Source of the DNA: Mycolicibacterium chitae
Lineage (GTDB): Bacteria > Actinomycetota > Actinomycetes > Mycobacteriales > Mycobacteriaceae
Reading direction: 5' to 3'
DNA: 64,000 bases
Assembly (NCBI RefSeq): GCF_900637205.1
Contig: NZ_LR134355.1
Location: 3,596,001 to 3,660,000 of the forward strand
Of the stretch, positions 8,990 to 17,403 are shown piece by piece; the first letter of the stretch is position 1, and every line of letters begins with the position of its first letter. Made by a program: the position numbers and the translations under genes. The notes under the pieces are model-generated. The model worked only from the letters and a program-made list of their open reading frames with translations, had not been told where the DNA came from and ran no database searches.

Positions 8990-9502
8990 ATGCGAATCAC
9001 GGCGGGACTGACGCTGGCGGCCCTCACGGCCGCGACACTGACGCTGGCGGCGCCCGCCACCGCCGATCAGGTGCGGCTCACCGACAACTCGGTGGCGCTG
9101 GTCACCCCCTTCGACGTGGCCGATCCCAGCATCGGCAACCTGGACCCGGCGCTGCGCACCGCCGTGCAGAACGCCGCGACCGCCGCCGCCGCGCACGGCA
9201 TCACGATGACCGTCAACTCCGGGTGGCGCTCCCCGGAATTCCAGCAGCAGTTGCTCGACGACGCGGTGCTGACCTACGGCAGCTACGCGGCGGCCCGCCA
9301 GTACGTGCAGACCCCCACCGCGTCCCGGCACGTGGTGGGCCAGGCCGTGGACATCGGCGGGCCCGAGGCCGCGCAGTGGCTGATCGCCCACGGCCGGCAG
9401 TTCGGGCTGTGCCAGATCTACGCCAACGAGTCCTGGCACTTCGAACTGGCCGTCGACGCCTACGGCAACTGCCCGCCGCTGCTGCCCAACGCCGCGGGCT
9501 GA
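8990..9502 (+). CDS. Secreted VanY-like D-alanyl-D-alanine carboxypeptidase family protein
   Basis: This 170-residue protein starts with a clear signal peptide (MRITAGLTLAALTAATLTLA, cleavage near ATA-DQ). The mature part carries the VanY/M15 zinc peptidase motifs: SGWRSPEFQQQL, SRHVVGQAVDIGG (zinc ligands H and D) and NESWHFEL (catalytic E and third ligand H). It should trim peptidoglycan stem peptides outside the membrane. The ATG at 8990 has AAGGAA seven bases upstream and is preferred over the in-frame ATG at 8930, which overlaps the LuxR gene and would bury the signal peptide. It shows no link to benzoate use other than position. Confidence 0.85.
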   Translation: MRITAGLTLAALTAATLTLAAPATADQVRLTDNSVALVTPFDVADPSIGNLDPALRTAVQNAATAAAAHGITMTVNSGWRSPEFQQQLLDDAVLTYGSYAAARQYVQTPTASRHVVGQAVDIGGPEAAQWLIAHGRQFGLCQIYANESWHFELAVDAYGNCPPLLPNAAG

Positions 9503-9521
9503 ACACGAGAGAGGTTGACGC

Positions 9522-10172
9522 TCAGGCGGGTTCGAGGACCCGTCCGTCGGTGACCGGCGCGGCGGTCTTGGCCACCACATCGTCGTAATCCACCCCGGGT
9601 GCCAGTTCGACGACCCGGAACCCGTCGCCGGTGACGTCGAAGACACCGAGGTCGGTGATGACGCGGCTGACGACGGCCTTGCCGGTCAACGGCAGGTCGC
9701 AGGCCGTGACCAGCTTGGCCGCACCGGATTTCGCGACGTGATCCATCAGGACGATCACCCGGCCGGCGCCGTTGACCAGATCCATCGCGCCGCCCATGCC
9801 CTTGACCATGGAGCCCGGCACCATCCAGTTGGCCAGGTCGCCGTTGCCGGCCACCTGCATGCCACCGAGCACCGCGACGTCGACGTGCGCGCCGCGGATC
9901 ATCGCAAAACTGGTGGCGGAGTCGAAGAACGACGCACCGGGCAGCACCGACACGGTCTGCTTGCCGGCGTTGACCAGGTCGGGGTCCACCTCGTCCTCGT
10001 ACGGGAACGGGCCGACGCCCAGGATGCCGTTCTCGGCGTGCAACTGCACATCGGAGTCCGCGGGCAGGTGGTCCGGGATCAGCGTGGGCAGTCCGATGCC
10101 CAGGTTGACGTAGTCGCCGTCGCGCAGTTCACGCGCGGCGCGGGCCGCCATCTCGTTGCGGGTCCAGCTCAT
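9522..10172 (-). CDS. pcaJ: 3-oxoadipate CoA-transferase beta subunit
   Basis: This 216-residue subunit belongs to CoA-transferase family I, B subunit. It shows [11 protein letters not shown] and the catalytic glutamate motif [12 protein letters not shown], where the E forms the glutamyl-CoA intermediate. With PcaI it moves CoA from succinyl-CoA to 3-oxoadipate. Its ATG at 10172 overlaps the pcaI stop (ATGA). It is the last gene of the leftward pcaF-D-I-J operon and converges on the VanY gene. The related acetoacetate enzyme (ScoB) is the main alternative, but the neighbours pcaD and pcaF favour 3-oxoadipate. Confidence 0.87.
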   Translation of the reverse strand: MSWTRNEMAARAARELRDGDYVNLGIGLPTLIPDHLPADSDVQLHAENGILGVGPFPYEDEVDPDLVNAGKQTVSVLPGASFFDSATSFAMIRGAHVDVAVLGGMQVAGNGDLANWMVPGSMVKGMGGAMDLVNGAGRVIVLMDHVAKSGAAKLVTACDLPLTGKAVVSRVITDLGVFDVTGDGFRVVELAPGVDYDDVVAKTAAPVTDGRVLEPA

Positions 10173-10948
10173 TGGTGGGCCTCCTGTCGTACCCGGGTGG
10201 TCAGCTTCTCGATGCTCTTGCGGTTGGCCTGCTCGGGAGTTAGCTCGTGGACGCGCTGCACGAAGATGCCCGACAGGTGAATCTCGTCGGGGTGCAGTTC
10301 GCCGACCTCGACCACGCGTTCGGCCTCGACGATGGCGACCCGGCCGGACATGGCCGCGGGCGGGTTGAAATTGCGTGCGGCGGCGTGGAATACGCAGTTG
10401 CCGGCCTTGTCGGCGACCGCGGCGCGCACCAGCGCGAAGTCGGTGACGATGCCCTCCTCGAGCAGCATCTCGCGGCCGTTGAAGGTCCGCACCTCCTTGG
10501 GCGGTGAGGCCAGCGCGATGCTGCCGTCGGCGGCGTAGCGCCACGGCATCCCGCCCTCGGCGACCAGCGTGCCCACCCCGGTGGGGGTGTAGAACGCGCC
10601 GATGCCGCTGCCGCCGGCGCGCAGCCGCTCGGCCAGCGTGCCCTGCGGGGTCAGCTCGACGGTCAGCTCACCGGCCAGGTACTGCCGCGCGAATTCCTTG
10701 TTCTCCCCGACGTAGGAGGCGATCACGCGGCTGATCCGGCGCGCGTCGAGCAGCAGTCCCAGCCCGGCGCCGTCGACGCCACAGTTGTTGCTGACGATCG
10801 TCAGGTCGCCGGCGCCCTGCTCGAGCAGCGCCTCGATGAGGAACCAGGGAATGCCGGCCAGGCCGAAGCCGCCGACGGCCAGGCTCGCGCCGTGCGGGAT
10901 GTCGGCGACCGCCTCGGCGGCCGAGCCCACCACTTTGTTCAGGGTCAT
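10169..10948 (-). CDS. pcaI: 3-oxoadipate CoA-transferase alpha subunit
   Basis: This 259-residue CoA-transferase A subunit begins [20 protein letters not shown] and has the typical [16 protein letters not shown] motif and the [15 protein letters not shown] segment. It pairs with PcaJ to make 3-oxoadipyl-CoA. The start at 10948 overlaps the pcaD stop by four bases, and its own stop overlaps pcaJ by four bases, so all three are tightly coupled. I placed the start at MTLNKVV because any longer frame runs over pcaD. Confidence 0.87.
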   Translation of the reverse strand: MTLNKVVGSAAEAVADIPHGASLAVGGFGLAGIPWFLIEALLEQGAGDLTIVSNNCGVDGAGLGLLLDARRISRVIASYVGENKEFARQYLAGELTVELTPQGTLAERLRAGGSGIGAFYTPTGVGTLVAEGGMPWRYAADGSIALASPPKEVRTFNGREMLLEEGIVTDFALVRAAVADKAGNCVFHAAARNFNPPAAMSGRVAIVEAERVVEVGELHPDEIHLSGIFVQRVHELTPEQANRKSIEKLTTRVRQEAHQ

Positions 10949-11715
10949 GACTGCTCCAGGTGTTCGATGATGGCCGCGGTGACGGTGCCGGGCTGTTCGG
11001 CGTTGGCCAGGTGCGCCGAGCGGGGTACCACCAGCACGCGCGCGCCGGGGATGTGGTCGGCGATATCGCGCAGCATGGCCGGCGGGGTGGCCGGGTCGTC
11101 GGCGCCGGCGATCGCCAGCGTCGGAGCCTTGATCGACGAAAGATCGTCGCGCAGATCGAGTTTGGCGATCGCCTCGCAGCAGCCGGCGTAGCCCTCGGCG
11201 GCCGTGGCCGCGACCATATGCTCGGCCTCGATCCGGACGTCCGGGTGTGCGGCCAGGTAGTCGGGGGTGAACCAGCGGGCCACCACGGCCGCCGCGACGG
11301 ACCCGGACCCGCCCTCGCGCACCGTCTTGGCGCGCTCGGTCCAGGCCTCGGCCGGCGGCAGCTGGGTGCTGGTGCACAGCAGCGCCATCCGGTCGACCCG
11401 CTCGGGGTTGCGCGCGGCCAGCCGCATCGCGGTCATGCCGCCCAGCGACAGGCCCACCACGTGCGCGCAGGCGATGTCGAGGCGGTCCAGCAGGGCCACG
11501 ACGTCGTCGACCAGCTCGTCGATCGAGTAGGGGCCGTCGGGCACGGGCGATCCGCCGTGGCCGCGGGTGTCGTAGCGCACCACCTTGAACCGGCTCTCCA
11601 ACTCGGCGAGCTGGGCGTCCCACATCCGGTGGGTCGAACCCAGCGAGTTCGACAACACCACCGCGGGCCCGTCGGGCCGGCCGCTGACGACGGCATGGAC
11701 CTCACACACGGTCAT
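10945..11715 (-). CDS. pcaD: 3-oxoadipate enol-lactonase
   Basis: This 256-residue alpha/beta hydrolase has the nucleophile elbow GLSLGG, the acid in AGADDPATP and the histidine in RSAHLAN. It hydrolyses 3-oxoadipate enol-lactone to 3-oxoadipate in the beta-ketoadipate pathway. A GAGGTG ribosome site lies just inside the gap after pcaF (six bases between stop and start), and the stop overlaps pcaI. No carboxymuconolactone decarboxylase domain (PcaC) is fused here, unlike the PcaL fusion of many actinobacteria. That fits supply from the catechol branch (CatA/B/C). Confidence 0.87.
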   Translation of the reverse strand: MTVCEVHAVVSGRPDGPAVVLSNSLGSTHRMWDAQLAELESRFKVVRYDTRGHGGSPVPDGPYSIDELVDDVVALLDRLDIACAHVVGLSLGGMTAMRLAARNPERVDRMALLCTSTQLPPAEAWTERAKTVREGGSGSVAAAVVARWFTPDYLAAHPDVRIEAEHMVAATAAEGYAGCCEAIAKLDLRDDLSSIKAPTLAIAGADDPATPPAMLRDIADHIPGARVLVVPRSAHLANAEQPGTVTAAIIEHLEQS

Positions 11716-11721
11716 TTCACT

Positions 11722-12933
11722 TCACCTCACTGCTTCGAAGATCGCGGCCAGTCCCTGACCGCCGCCGATACACATGGTTTCCAGTACGTAGCGGGCCTGC
11801 CGTCGGCGCGCCTCGTAGGCCGCGGTGGCCAGGATGCGCGCCCCGGTGGCCCCGATCGGGTGGCCCAGCGAGATGCCCGAGCCGCACGGGTTGAGCCGCT
11901 CGTCGTCGGCGTCGAGCTTCCACTCGGCCAACACGGCCAGCACCTGCGCGGCGAAGGCCTCGTTCAGTTCGATGAGGTCGATCTCGTCGAGCGTCAGCCC
12001 GGCCCGCTCGAGGGCCGCGGCGGTGGCGCCGACCGGGCCGATGCCCATGGTCTCGGGCGCGCAGCCGGTGACCGCCCAGGACCGCAGCGCCAGCAGCGGG
12101 GTCAGGCCGCGTCGCGCGGCCTCCTCGGCGGTGGTGACCACGCACATGGCGGCGCCGTCGTTCTGACCCGAGGCATTGCCCGCGGTGACGGTGGCCTCCG
12201 GGTCGGCCTTGCCGCGGATCGGCCGCAGCTCGGCCAGGCGCTCGACGGTGATGTCGGCGCGCGGATGCTCGTCGCGGTCGACGACGGTGTCGGGCTTGCC
12301 GCGCTTGCCGGGGATGGTGACGGGGATCAGTTCGTCGGCGAAGCGCCCGTCGTCGTGGGCGCTGACCGCGCGGCGGTGCGAGCGGACCGCGAGCTCGTCC
12401 TGATCGGCGCGGGTGAGGCCGTACTGGCGGCGCAGGTTCTCGGCCGTCTCGATCATGCCGCCGGCAATGGGATGGCTGGTGCCGCCGGCGGTCTCGCGGG
12501 CGCGGTCCAGCCGGTCGGCCAGCGCGACGCCGCCCTGGCGCACGCCGGTGCGCAGGCCCAGCGCGTAGTGCTCGACGTTGGACATCGACTCGGCGCCGCC
12601 GGCCACGATCAGCCGGCCCGCGCCCGTGGCGACCTGGCCCGCCGCGTACAGCACGGCCTGCAGACCCGAGCCGCAGCGACGATCGATCTGCAGGCCGGGC
12701 ACCCCGGTCCCCAGCCCGGCGTCCAGAGCCGCGATCCGGCCGATGGCCGGTGCCTCGCCGTTGGCGTACCCGTTGCCCAGGATCACGTCGTCGATGTCGC
12801 CCTCGCCCAGCCCGGTGCGCTCGATGAGGGCGCGCAGCGTGGTGGTGGCCAGCTCGGCGGCCGTCAGCGGGGCCAGCGCCCCGCCCATCCGGCCCACCGG
12901 CGTGCGGAGGGGGCTGCAGATCACGACATCCAT
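11722..12933 (-). CDS. pcaF: 3-oxoadipyl-CoA thiolase (acetyl-CoA acyltransferase)
   Basis: This 403-residue thiolase has the acylated cysteine in IDRRCGSGLQAVLYAAG, the GHPIGATGARILAT histidine motif and the C-terminal CIGGGQGLAAIFE. PcaF cleaves 3-oxoadipyl-CoA to succinyl-CoA and acetyl-CoA, the final step of benzoate degradation. I chose the ATG at 12933 (MDVVICSPLRTPVG) as in relatives; an upstream in-frame start at 12987 would cross the divergent promoter. It is the first gene of the leftward pca operon, opposite a LysR gene. Sequence alone does not separate PcaF from other degradative thiolases; the operon does. Confidence 0.87.
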   Translation of the reverse strand: MDVVICSPLRTPVGRMGGALAPLTAAELATTTLRALIERTGLGEGDIDDVILGNGYANGEAPAIGRIAALDAGLGTGVPGLQIDRRCGSGLQAVLYAAGQVATGAGRLIVAGGAESMSNVEHYALGLRTGVRQGGVALADRLDRARETAGGTSHPIAGGMIETAENLRRQYGLTRADQDELAVRSHRRAVSAHDDGRFADELIPVTIPGKRGKPDTVVDRDEHPRADITVERLAELRPIRGKADPEATVTAGNASGQNDGAAMCVVTTAEEAARRGLTPLLALRSWAVTGCAPETMGIGPVGATAAALERAGLTLDEIDLIELNEAFAAQVLAVLAEWKLDADDERLNPCGSGISLGHPIGATGARILATAAYEARRRQARYVLETMCIGGGQGLAAIFEAVR

Positions 12934-12977
12934 GCCTTCGACGGTAGGTGCCAGCGACAATATTCTGAAGTACTTAG

Positions 12978-13003
12978 ATTGCGGCAATTGATAGGTTTAG
13001 AGT
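12978..13003. promoter_or_regulatory. Operator and -10 box in the pcaF/LysR divergent gap
   Basis: The 76-base gap holds ATTGC-G-GCAAT (12978-12988), a five-base inverted repeat carrying a T-N11-A pattern (T 12979, A 12991). It is followed by CAATTG. TAGAGT (12998-13003) fits a mycobacterial TANNNT -10 box only six bases before the GTG at 13010. The LysR mRNA may therefore be leaderless, which agrees with the lack of a ribosome site. Function is inferred. Confidence 0.45.
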
Positions 13004-13009
13004 CTTAGT

Positions 13010-13888
13010 GTGGAGTTGCGTCACCTGCGGTACTTCCGCGCCGTCGCCGAGGAGCTGCACTTCGGCCGCGCCGCGGCGCGCCTGCACATCGCCCAGCCCC
13101 CGTTGTCCCAGCAGATCCGCGCGCTCGAGACCGAGCTCGGGGTGGCGCTGCTGATCCGCACCACCCGCACCGTGGAGCTGACCCCGGCGGGCGCGGCCTA
13201 TCTGCAGCGCGTGGTGCGGATCCTCGACGCCGTCGACGACGCCGGCGAGCAGGCCCGGCGCATCGCCGAGGGCACCGAGGGGCTGCTGGCCATCGGCTGC
13301 GTGGGATCGGCGACCTACTCGCTGCTGCCGCTGCTGGTCCGCGCCCTGGGCGAGGCCCTGCCGGGCGTGGAGGTCCGGGTCCGCGGCGAGATGCTGGCCC
13401 CGGCGCAGCTGGCCGCGCTGACCGCCGGCGAGATCGACCTGGCGCTGCTGCGCCCGCCGGTGCAGCATCCCGGTGTGCGCACCGAGGTGGTGCGCCGGGA
13501 CCGGCTGCTGGTGGCGCTGCCCGACGGCCATCCCCTCGTCGGGCGCACCGCGCTGCGGGTCGCCGATCTGCGCGACGAGGACCTCGTCGCCCACGCCGGC
13601 GGCGGCCGGTCGGTGATGGGCAGCATGCTGTCGGCGATCTGCGCCGACGCGGGGTTCGTCCCGCGGATCCGCCACGAGGTGATGGAGACCTCGACGCTGG
13701 TGACCCTGGTGGCCGCCGGGCTGGGCGCCGCGGTGGTGCCGGACCCGACCGCGGCTCTGGACGTCGCCGGGGTGCGCTACCTGCCGCTGGAGCCGTCCAC
13801 GCTGGGCGTCGAACTGGTGGCGGCCCGGATGGCCACGGCCTCCCCGCTGATCGACCGCGTGCTCGCCGTCCTGCGCACCATCGCCTGA
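13010..13888 (+). CDS. LysR-family regulator divergent from the pca operon
   Basis: This 292-residue LysR protein has an N-terminal winged HTH (MELRHLRYFRAVAEELHFGR, ARLHIAQPPLSQQIRALE) and an effector domain (LLPLLVRALGEALPGVEVRV). The close N-terminal match to the first LysR gene in this window suggests the same subfamily (CatR/PcaQ/BenM type). It is transcribed away from pcaF across a 76-base gap with a candidate operator, the classic layout for control of the divergent operon. The GTG start has no Shine-Dalgarno sequence. The inducer is unknown; muconate or 3-oxoadipate are guesses. Confidence 0.87.
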   Translation: MELRHLRYFRAVAEELHFGRAAARLHIAQPPLSQQIRALETELGVALLIRTTRTVELTPAGAAYLQRVVRILDAVDDAGEQARRIAEGTEGLLAIGCVGSATYSLLPLLVRALGEALPGVEVRVRGEMLAPAQLAALTAGEIDLALLRPPVQHPGVRTEVVRRDRLLVALPDGHPLVGRTALRVADLRDEDLVAHAGGGRSVMGSMLSAICADAGFVPRIRHEVMETSTLVTLVAAGLGAAVVPDPTAALDVAGVRYLPLEPSTLGVELVAARMATASPLIDRVLAVLRTIA

Positions 13889-14025
13889 AGCCCTCCCCTT
13901 GTCAGCGCGAACGGGCGCGCCCCCGCCCGACACGCCGCAAACTTCCCGTGGTTTGCGCACGCTCGCGCACAATGGCGGGTTTCACAAAGGCGAGTTCGCG
14001 GCGCGGCCCATTAGGCTGGTGGCTC

Positions 14026-15006
14026 GTGCGTGCCGTGCTCATCGTGAATCCCAATGCCACCTCCACCACGGCCGCCGGCCGCGACCTGCTGGCCCACGCG
14101 CTCGAGAGCCGCGTCCGCCTCACCGTCGAGCACACCAATCACGCCGGGCACGCCACCGAGATCGCGGCCCGGGCCACCGCCGACGGCGTCGACGTGGTGA
14201 TCGTGCACGGCGGCGACGGGACGGTGAACGAGGTGGTCAACGGCCTGCTCGGCGCGCCCGGCGGTCGCCTGCCCGCCCACGCCCCGGCCGTGGCGGTGGT
14301 GCCCGGCGGGTCCGCCAACGTCTTCGCCCGCTCGCTGGGCATTTCCCCGGACCCCGTCGAGGCCACCAACCTGCTGGTCGACCTCCTGGATTCCGTTGGC
14401 CCGAAACGCAACTGGCGCCGGATCGGCCTGATGGACTGCGGCGAACGCTGGGGCGTGTTCACCGCGGGGATGGGCGTCGACGGCGAAGTGGTCGCCGCGG
14501 TGGAATCGCACCGCAACCGCGGCCGCAAGCAGAAGGGCGTCACCGCGTCGCGCTACATCCGGGTGGCCGTGCCGGCGGTGCTGCGCAGCGCGCGGCGTCA
14601 ACCCCGTCTCACGCTGCGGCTGCCCGGCCAGGAGCCCGTGGCGGGTGTGCACTTCGTGTTCGTCTCCAACTCGAGCCCGTGGACCTACGCCAACAAGCGC
14701 CCGGTCTGGACCAATCCGGACACCACTTTCGAGGCCGATCTCGGGGTTTTCGCCACCACGAGCATGAGTGTGTGGCGCAATCTCGGCCTGGTGCGACAGA
14801 TGTTGTCCAAGCGACCAAAGTTGGCTGCGAAGCATCTGATTCGCTCCGATGATGTCCAATGGGTGACCGTGACGAGCGACACTCCGATCGCCACTCAGAT
14901 CGACGGGGATTACCTCGGCGAGCGCGAAACCATGAGCTTCCGGTCCGTGCCGGATGCGTTGGACGTAGTTGCTCCACCGGCGAATACCGCGCCTGACCTG
15001 CAGTAA
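14026..15006 (+). CDS. Diacylglycerol kinase-like lipid kinase
   Basis: This 326-residue protein has the DAGK catalytic-domain signature VIVHGGDGTVNEVVNG and PGGSANVFARSLG near the N-terminus, and a C-terminal beta domain (VSNSSPWTYANKRPVW, ATQIDGDYLGERETM). The family (LCB5/YegS) phosphorylates diacylglycerol or related lipids with ATP at the membrane. It matches the position of Rv3218, just before whiB1. The GTG at 14026 puts the first strand (VRAVLIVNPNAT) at the N-terminus; an in-frame start at 13948 is possible but weaker. The true lipid substrate cannot be told from sequence. Confidence 0.82.
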   Translation: MRAVLIVNPNATSTTAAGRDLLAHALESRVRLTVEHTNHAGHATEIAARATADGVDVVIVHGGDGTVNEVVNGLLGAPGGRLPAHAPAVAVVPGGSANVFARSLGISPDPVEATNLLVDLLDSVGPKRNWRRIGLMDCGERWGVFTAGMGVDGEVVAAVESHRNRGRKQKGVTASRYIRVAVPAVLRSARRQPRLTLRLPGQEPVAGVHFVFVSNSSPWTYANKRPVWTNPDTTFEADLGVFATTSMSVWRNLGLVRQMLSKRPKLAAKHLIRSDDVQWVTVTSDTPIATQIDGDYLGERETMSFRSVPDALDVVAPPANTAPDLQ

Positions 15007-15120
15007 CAGAAACTGGGCCAAAAATTTCGGGCGCAAGTGAGTGTAAGTGTAGTACAAACGGGTAGCCCAACCGCGAACGACCCCCAGCAGTGACATTGCC
15101 CACGTGTTAACTGAGTTCTA

Positions 15121-15149
15121 TTGACATCTGTTCAGCCTCTGGAACTATC
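15121..15149 (+). promoter_or_regulatory. Candidate whiB1 promoter
   Basis: In the 236-base gap before whiB1, a perfect TTGACA (15121-15126) is followed after 17 bases by ACTATC (15144-15149), a weak -10. That would give a leader of roughly 85 bases. The gap is A/T-rich for this genome. whiB1 in M. tuberculosis is under CRP control, but I did not find a convincing CRP palindrome here. Confidence 0.35.
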
Positions 15150-15242
15150 AGATGCAACAGTGCAGAAACATTCGGTGCACGTGTTAGCCCGAGACCAATA
15201 AATGGCGTGCCTCGCCGCGCGCCTCAGTTAGGAGTATTTGCC

Positions 15243-15497
15243 ATGGATTGGCGGCACAAGGCGGTCTGTCGTGACGAGGATCCGGAACTGTTCTTCCCGG
15301 TGGGGAACAGCGGTCCCGCGCTCGCGCAGATTGCCGACGCGAAGCTCGTCTGCAACCGGTGTCCCGTGACCACCGAGTGCCTGAGCTGGGCGTTGGAGTC
15401 CGGTCAGGACGCCGGCGTGTGGGGCGGCATGAGCGAGGACGAGCGCCGCGCGCTCAAGCGTCGCAACGCCCGGACCCGGACTCGCACCGGAGTCTGA
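15243..15497 (+). CDS. whiB1: WhiB1 iron-sulfur redox/NO-responsive transcription factor
   Basis: This 84-residue protein matches WhiB1 in length and motifs. Four cysteines bind a [4Fe-4S] cluster (C9, then LVCNRCPVTTEC), followed by the GVWGG turn (AGVWGGMSEDERRALKRR) and a basic DNA-binding tail (RNARTRTRTGV). WhiB1 is an essential NO sensor that binds the primary sigma factor. The ATG at 15243 has AGGAG eight bases upstream; the in-frame ATG at 15207 would add 12 non-conserved residues. A strong hairpin follows the stop. Neighbours (DAG kinase-like before, pdtaS converging) are as in M. tuberculosis. Confidence 0.96.
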   Translation: MDWRHKAVCRDEDPELFFPVGNSGPALAQIADAKLVCNRCPVTTECLSWALESGQDAGVWGGMSEDERRALKRRNARTRTRTGV

Positions 15498-15510
15498 CGA
15501 GGCGATCTTT

Positions 15511-15546
15511 CAGCGATGGCCCCGGCATCAGCCGGGGCCATCGCTG
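15511..15546. terminator. Bidirectional hairpin between whiB1 and pdtaS
   Basis: A perfect 16-base stem (CAGCGATGGCCCCGGC at 15511-15526 pairing with 15531-15546) with an ATCA loop sits between two convergent genes, 13 bases after the whiB1 stop and 13 before the pdtaS stop. There is no U-tract, as is usual for mycobacterial terminators. Confidence 0.8.
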
Positions 15547-15559
15547 TGTCCGGGGCCGG

Positions 15560-17056
15560 CTACTGCGGCAGCCGCGGCCGTCGCCCGATGGGCACCCGCA
15601 GCACGACGTCGGTGCCGCCGTCGGGCGCATCGCGCATATCCAGTGAGCCGTCGAGTTCGGCCGACACCAGGGTGCGCACGATCTGCAGCCCCAGCCGATC
15701 GGATTTCTCCAGGCTGAACCCCGCCGGCAGGCCGCGCCCGTCGTCGTTGACGACGACGTCGAGCCACCGGGCGGAGCGCTCGGCGCGGATGGTGACCGAC
15801 CCGCGCGGGGCGTCGGCATCGAAGGCGTGCTCGAGGGCGTTCTGCACCAGTTCGGTGACGACCATGATCAGCGCGGTCGCGCGGTCGGCGTCGAGGACCC
15901 CCAACGCACCCACCCGGCTGATCTTGATCGGCGCGTCCACCGAGGCCACGTCGTTCATGATCGGCAGGATCCGGTCGATCACGTCGTCGAGGTTCACCTC
16001 TTCGTCCACCGACATCGACAGGGCGTCGTGCACGAGCGCGATCGAGGTCACCCGCCGGACCGACTCCATCAGCGCCTCACGGCTCTCCGAGTTGCTGCTG
16101 CGCCGCGCCTGCAGCCGCAGCAGCGCGGCCACCGTCTGCAGGTTGTTCTTCACCCGGTGGTGGATCTCGCGGATGGTGGCGTCCTTGCTGAGCAGGGCGC
16201 GATCGCGGCGCTTGATCTCGGTGACATCGCGCACCAGGACCGCCGCGCCCGCCGCCGCACCGTGCACCACCAGCGGGATGGTCCGCAGCAACACCGCCGC
16301 TCCCCCGGCGTCGACCTCCATGCGCATGCTCGACCCGCCGGCCAGTGACGCGCGGATGTGCTCGGCGACCTCCTGGGCCTCGAACGGATCCGAGATCAGC
16401 GGCCCGGTCACCGCGACCAGGTTCTGGCCCTCCAACTCGGCGGTCAACCCCATCCGGTGATACGCCGAGAGCGCGTTCGGGCTGGCGAACAGCACGTCGC
16501 CGTTGCCGTCGAGGCGGATGAACCCGTCGCCCACCCGCGGGCTGGACCAGGACGCCGCCAGGTCCCCGACGTTGGGAAAGGTGCCCTCGGAGAGCATGTG
16601 CACCAGATCGTCGGCGCAATCCAGGTAGGCGCTCTCCAGCGGACTGGACTGGCGCAGCGCGGCCAGCGCGGTCTGATGCGTCAGCACCGCCACCACGGTG
16701 TCGCCGTGCCGGACCGGCACGGCCTCCACGTTGAGCCCGGTGCGGGCGGTCAGGGCGGGGTTAGGGTCGTCGTCGTGGCCGATGGCCCCGGACGAGAACG
16801 CGGCCGCCACCAGCGGGAGCTTCTCGGAGGCGGTGGTGGTGCCCACGGCGTCGGACAGCAGCACCGTGGCCGCCGTATTGGGGCGGCACTGCGCGACGCA
16901 CACCAGGTCGCCGTCGTCGCGGCGGACCCACATCAGGTAGTCGGCAAAGGAAAGGTCGGCCAGCAGTTGCCATTCGCTGACCACGGCGTGCAGATGGTCG
17001 ACGGCCTCGCCCGGCAGGACGGTGTGCTCGGCAAGTAGCTCACCGAGGGTCGCCAT
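15560..17056 (-). CDS. pdtaS: PdtaS sensor histidine kinase
   Basis: This 498-residue soluble kinase has an N-terminal GAF-like domain, a PAS domain (about 180-290, DGFIRLDGNGDVLFASPNAL), the HisKA_2 dimerisation helix with phospho-acceptor histidine (REIHHRVKNNLQTVAALLRL), and a HATPase domain (ELVQNALEHAF, DDGRGLPAGF). PdtaS phosphorylates the antiterminator PdtaR, which is not in this window. There are no membrane segments, as expected for a cytosolic sensor. It lies downstream of the TB7.3 gene with a seven-base gap, so the two may be co-transcribed. Position equals Rv3220c. Confidence 0.93.
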   Translation of the reverse strand: MATLGELLAEHTVLPGEAVDHLHAVVSEWQLLADLSFADYLMWVRRDDGDLVCVAQCRPNTAATVLLSDAVGTTTASEKLPLVAAAFSSGAIGHDDDPNPALTARTGLNVEAVPVRHGDTVVAVLTHQTALAALRQSSPLESAYLDCADDLVHMLSEGTFPNVGDLAASWSSPRVGDGFIRLDGNGDVLFASPNALSAYHRMGLTAELEGQNLVAVTGPLISDPFEAQEVAEHIRASLAGGSSMRMEVDAGGAAVLLRTIPLVVHGAAAGAAVLVRDVTEIKRRDRALLSKDATIREIHHRVKNNLQTVAALLRLQARRSSNSESREALMESVRRVTSIALVHDALSMSVDEEVNLDDVIDRILPIMNDVASVDAPIKISRVGALGVLDADRATALIMVVTELVQNALEHAFDADAPRGSVTIRAERSARWLDVVVNDDGRGLPAGFSLEKSDRLGLQIVRTLVSAELDGSLDMRDAPDGGTDVVLRVPIGRRPRLPQ

Positions 17057-17063
17057 GGGCCGG

Positions 17064-17279
17064 CTAGCTGATCACGGCGATGAGATGGCCCGCCTGGATG
17101 ACGTCACCGACGTTGACGTTCACCTTGGTGACGGTGCCTCCGGCCTCGGCGAGCACCGGGATCTCCATCTTCATCGACTCCAGCAGCACCACGGTGTCGC
17201 CCTCGCCGATCTGGTCACCCTCGCGGACAACCACCTCGAGCACGCTAGCCACGATCTCCGCGCGAACATCCTCGGCCAT
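17064..17279 (-). CDS. Biotinylated small protein TB7.3 (biotin/lipoyl attachment protein)
   Basis: This 71-residue protein is essentially one biotinyl domain with the biotinylation site in LLESMKMEIPV and the closing VGDVIQAGHLIAVIS. It matches M. tuberculosis TB7.3 (Rv3221c) in length and start (MAEDVRAEIVASVLEVVV). I therefore chose the ATG at 17279 over an in-frame start at 17303. Its partner carboxylase is not known from this context. It sits between the kinase gene and pdtaS, all reading left. Confidence 0.93.
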   Translation of the reverse strand: MAEDVRAEIVASVLEVVVREGDQIGEGDTVVLLESMKMEIPVLAEAGGTVTKVNVNVGDVIQAGHLIAVIS

Positions 17280-17403
17280 CTTCACCCCACTCTTCATTCC
17301 CACGGACGGCGGCGTCCACCGGTGCTATTGACGCTCTATCGAACCACAAGGGCCTGTCGCACCGCCTGACCCCCGCCGGTGCAACCGGCCCATCCCGGAC
17401 AAG

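Noticed and set aside
15007..15242. CRP binding sites upstream of whiB1
   Set aside because: Known in M. tuberculosis, but no convincing TGTGA-N6-TCACA-type palindrome was found by eye in this gap.
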